A stretch of 16,856 nt of DNA from JALRAP01 sp046302815 (lineage in GTDB: Bacteria > Bacteroidota > Bacteroidia > AKYH767-A > OLB10). The DNA is taken from positions 1-16,856 of the forward strand of contig JBKCHO010000081.1 in the NCBI GenBank assembly GCA_046302815.1, written 5' to 3'. Below the pieces are notes generated by a model, which did not search any database, was not told the DNA's origin, and was given only the letters and a program-made list of their open reading frames with translations. A program made the position numbers and the translations under genes. Positions within the stretch are counted from its first letter, which is position 1, and each line of letters starts with the position of its first letter. Below, piece after piece: positions 14,191-16,856 of the stretch.

Positions 14191-15996
14191 ATGGCTTCGG
14201 CATTGGTTTTGGAAAATGTTTCTTTATTGCCTGACGACCCCGGAATTTATCAGTTCTTGAACAAGGATGGACAAATCATATATGTGGGTAAGGCCAAAAG
14301 CCTGAAGAAAAGGGTATCAAGTTACTTCAACAAGGAGCAGCATGATAATGGCAAAACGGAAATATTGGTGAAACACATTGCCGATGTCAGGTATATGGTT
14401 GTTGAAACCGAGGAAGATGCCCTACTGCTTGAGAACAGCCTAATCAAGAAGCATCAGCCGAAGTACAATGTGTTACTCAAGGATGACAAAACCTTTCCTT
14501 GGATTGTGATTCGCAAGGAAAGATTTCCTCGCATACATTACACCAGAAAGCTTGTTCGTGATGGTTCGGCTTATTTCGGCCCCTATACGAACATGAAAAT
14601 GGTTTATGCCATTATCGAGCTTGTAAACGGCATTTTCAAACTCCGCAACTGCAATTTGGTACTTAGCGAAGAAAATATCTCAAAGAAGAAATTCCGCGTT
14701 TGTCTCGAGTATCACATCGGGAATTGCATGGGTCCTTGTGAGGGCTTCCAAAATGAAAATGACTACAACGAAGCCATCAGGCAGATTCGGGAAATTTTGA
14801 AAGGGAACATCCAGGCAGTCATAAGTTATTTGGAAAACCTGATGAATAGCCACGCCTCATCATTTGAATATGAAAAGGCTCATGAAATCAAGGAGCGAAT
14901 AGCGCTGCTCGACCAATACAAAAGCAAATCTGTTGTTGTAAGCCCCACTATCCACAATGTGGATGTTTTCACCATCATGGATCGTGAAAAATCCGCATTT
15001 GTGAATTTCCTTCACATCAGCAATGGATCCATCATTCAAACCCATACCGCTGAACTTAGAAGAAAATTAAATGAATCATTGGAGGAGCTCTTGTCTATTG
15101 CAATCGATGATATTAGAATCCGATACAATAGCCAATCCAAGGAGATATTGACCAACATCGAACCTGCCTCCAAACATGTTGGGATTAACTATGTAATACC
15201 TAAGATCGGCGATAAGCGACATTTGGTATCATTATCCGTAAAGAATCTTATATACTATGTTCGGGAGCAGGAATTGAAGCATGACAAATTGGATCCGTCG
15301 CATAGGACGGATCGTCTAATGAACCAAATGATGAGGGATCTTAGGTTAACAGAGCAGCCTAAGCATATAGAGTGCTTCGATAACTCGAATTTTCAAGGAG
15401 CATTTCCTGTTGGTGCGATGAGTGTTTTCCGAGATGGCCGTCCCTCCAAATCAGAATACAGGCACTTCAATATCAAAACCGTTACGGGGCCTGACGACTT
15501 CGCATCGATGGAGGAGGTCATTACAAGGAGATATAGTCGATTGTTGGAAGAAGGCTCACCACTGCCGCAACTCATTGTTGTGGATGGTGGCAAGGGACAG
15601 CTAGCGGCTGCAATCAAGGCCTTGGATGGTTTGGGAATTTACGGCAAGACTGCAATAATTGGTATTGCCAAAAAACTTGAAGAGATATATTTCCCTGGTG
15701 ATCCAGTTCCAGTTTATCTGGATAAAAAAGGTGAAACATTACGCATCATACAGCAACTTCGAGATGAGGTACACCGTTTTGGTATTACCCATCATCGTAA
15801 CAGGAGAAGCAAGCAATTTACAGATTCGGAGTTGGCATCCATCAAAGGAATTGGCGAAACAACCGCCATGGACCTGTTACGGGCTTTCAAATCCGTCAAG
15901 AAAGTGAGAGAGGCTGCATTGGAGGATTTGATCGTCGTGGTTGGAAATTCAAAGGCCAACTTGGTCTTTAATCATTATCATCCAAAAGGTGATTAG
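14191..15996 (+). CDS. uvrC: Excinuclease ABC subunit C
   Basis: A 601-residue nuclease of nucleotide excision repair, which cuts the damaged strand on both sides of a lesion after UvrA/UvrB loading. Domains in order: GIY-YIG nuclease for the 3' cut (about 15-95; GIYQFLNKDGQIIYVGKAKSLKKRV, with Glu81 in LLLENSLIK), a four-cysteine iron-sulfur site (Cys154, 171, 179, 183), a UVR motif that contacts UvrB (about 222-245), the RNase H-like nuclease for the 5' cut (Asp397 in FDNSN, Asp465 in VVDGGKGQ, His528 in DEVHRF), and tandem helix-hairpin-helix motifs (about 545-590; IKGIGETTAMDLLRAF). All are intact and the length is normal. It sits downstream of the glycosyltransferase by five bases and probably shares its promoter. 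Its stop codon overlaps that of the convergent neighbour. Confidence 0.97.
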   Translation: MASALVLENVSLLPDDPGIYQFLNKDGQIIYVGKAKSLKKRVSSYFNKEQHDNGKTEILVKHIADVRYMVVETEEDALLLENSLIKKHQPKYNVLLKDDKTFPWIVIRKERFPRIHYTRKLVRDGSAYFGPYTNMKMVYAIIELVNGIFKLRNCNLVLSEENISKKKFRVCLEYHIGNCMGPCEGFQNENDYNEAIRQIREILKGNIQAVISYLENLMNSHASSFEYEKAHEIKERIALLDQYKSKSVVVSPTIHNVDVFTIMDREKSAFVNFLHISNGSIIQTHTAELRRKLNESLEELLSIAIDDIRIRYNSQSKEILTNIEPASKHVGINYVIPKIGDKRHLVSLSVKNLIYYVREQELKHDKLDPSHRTDRLMNQMMRDLRLTEQPKHIECFDNSNFQGAFPVGAMSVFRDGRPSKSEYRHFNIKTVTGPDDFASMEEVITRRYSRLLEEGSPLPQLIVVDGGKGQLAAAIKALDGLGIYGKTAIIGIAKKLEEIYFPGDPVPVYLDKKGETLRIIQQLRDEVHRFGITHHRNRRSKQFTDSELASIKGIGETTAMDLLRAFKSVKKVREAALEDLIVVVGNSKANLVFNHYHPKGD

Positions 15997-16826
15997 TTCA
16001 AGGGTCTGGCCTCTTCAACCAATATGAATTCTTTTCCCTTGCTATCAACTCTTACAATTCGGTAACCTATTGTAGATTCATTGGCACTTGTGTCGTGAAA
16101 AACATATTCACAATGCTTGTCGGTTTTACAAATATCCTGCGTGTAGCCAGCTATAGTCCAGTTGCCTTTTTCGTCGGTTCGTTCCAACCGGAAATAATTC
16201 GGCAAACTGGTTTTGCCACATCTCCAACTGATGCGGACCCTATCGACCATGTTTGATACCGAGAGAATCGGTTGCATTGAAATCAGTTCGGATGGAGAGG
16301 ATGATGCATAGGTTTCAGGCTCTTCGATTTTTTTCAATTCCATTTTTTGACAAACCTCCAATAATCCTTTCTCTAACCAGATGGATTCTCCTGGCTGGTT
16401 GCAAACCATGGCTGCGCGCATAGTAACTTTGGTTCCCTTAGGGACATCAATGGAATCGGTTATTCTTATGGTTTCCTTTCCCGCTTCTCCCTTCATGGTA
16501 ATGGTTTTCACCAAGATTCCGTTGAATCGAAAGTAAATCCAAACAAAATCGCCAGCCTCTAAATCAGGGGTGCAACGGAACAGGGCGTTCACATAAAGCT
16601 TTTCCTTAGATGCTTTTTGCGACCATTTGATGGGTAGTGTCGTGGTTTGAATAGCGCATGTTTTTCCCGATGCCTTAATTCCTTCGGTTTCGATTTCGTT
16701 ACAAATAATATGTTGTGCCTCTTTGTTCAAAGGGTCAAAAACATAAACCGATGTGCATTGTTGGGATAACGCTAGGTCGGTAAAACAAACTGCTAACAAT
16801 ATGAACAAATAGTTTTTCATGTTCAT
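15993..16826 (-). CDS. Cysteine-rich secreted protein with FN3-like C-terminus, function unknown
   Basis: This encodes 277 residues. Residues 3-21 (MKNYLFILLAVCFTDLALS) form a signal peptide with probable cleavage before Gln22. The mature protein has nine cysteines (24, 42, 57, 85, 142, 159, 203, 233, 239), which suggests disulfides in the periplasm or outside the cell. Residues about 25-165 look like a beta-rich domain (LYVNALFRCTPDLEAGDFVWIYFRFNG). Residues about 185-275 resemble a fibronectin type III fold: VDRVRISWRCG, NYFRLERTDEKGNWT, IGYRIVRVDSKGKEF. The latter resembles the region before the sorting tail of type IX secretion cargo, but no such tail follows. ATG 16826 or 16820 are both possible starts; the frame is open to the window edge, yet the signal peptide fixes the start here. 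I do not recognise the family. Confidence 0.8.
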   Translation of the reverse strand: MNMKNYLFILLAVCFTDLALSQQCTSVYVFDPLNKEAQHIICNEIETEGIKASGKTCAIQTTTLPIKWSQKASKEKLYVNALFRCTPDLEAGDFVWIYFRFNGILVKTITMKGEAGKETIRITDSIDVPKGTKVTMRAAMVCNQPGESIWLEKGLLEVCQKMELKKIEEPETYASSSPSELISMQPILSVSNMVDRVRISWRCGKTSLPNYFRLERTDEKGNWTIAGYTQDICKTDKHCEYVFHDTSANESTIGYRIVRVDSKGKEFILVEEARPLN

Positions 16827-16856
16827 TAATAATGTCTTGGGACGGACTTCTACGGC

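Noticed and set aside
15993..16826. Type IX secretion cargo
   Set aside because: The FN3-like part resembles such proteins but the C-terminal sorting domain is absent; the protein ends in EEARPLN.
1..16856. CRISPR array, insertion sequence, phage, toxin-antitoxin or defence system
   Set aside because: No regular repeats, transposase, integrase, tRNA-flanked segment or defence-type domains were seen; all major frames have housekeeping or surface-related explanations.

Overview
The window looks like an ordinary chromosomal segment of a member of the Bacteroidota, probably a flavobacterium- or cryomorph-like lineage. The evidence is the Bacteroidota-type promoter element TAnnTTTG near several starts, the scarcity of Shine-Dalgarno sites, lipoproteins of the C-R/K-x-D-D type, a DUF4271 membrane protein next to hemD, and genes of families best known from this phylum. 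Base composition is moderate to AT-rich. I saw no rRNA, tRNA, CRISPR array, insertion sequence, phage gene or defence island.

Layout. (1) 1-1886, plus strand: a possible tail of an upstream gene, a lipoprotein of unknown function and an FkbM-type methyltransferase. (2) 1922-3781, minus strand: an M1 metallopeptidase lipoprotein resembling leukotriene A4 hydrolase, convergent with the methyltransferase. (3) 3846-9424, plus strand: a tight run DUF4271 - hemD - rnpA - yidD - ctpA-like protease - O-antigen-ligase-like protein. Gaps are 12, 51, an overlap, 33 and 1 bases, so this is very probably one operon. A TPR protein follows at 9531-10037 after a 106-base spacer that holds a perfect 9-base dyad. 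(4) 10068-13333, minus strand: a sensor kinase with an N-terminal receiver domain and three PAS-like domains, preceded in transcription order by the MeaB/ArgK-type GTPase. (5) 13406-15996, plus strand: a family 2 glycosyltransferase and uvrC. (6) 15993-16826, minus strand: a cysteine-rich secreted protein with an FN3-like C-terminus, whose stop codon overlaps that of uvrC.

How the genes fit together. The central operon mixes tetrapyrrole synthesis (hemD), tRNA maturation (rnpA), membrane-protein insertion (yidD), periplasmic proteolysis (S41 protease) and a polysaccharide ligase or polymerase. This is a shared-transcript arrangement rather than a single pathway. The FkbM methyltransferase, O-antigen-ligase-like protein and family 2 glycosyltransferase all point to surface glycan assembly, but they are dispersed and do not form a locus. 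MeaB is a chaperone for methylmalonyl-CoA mutase, which is not in the window.

I did not find a convincing new system. The observations most worth checking are two promoters placed so that the mRNA should begin at the start codon itself, a structured element between hemD and rnpA, the palindrome before the TPR gene, and the kinase with an unusual domain order.
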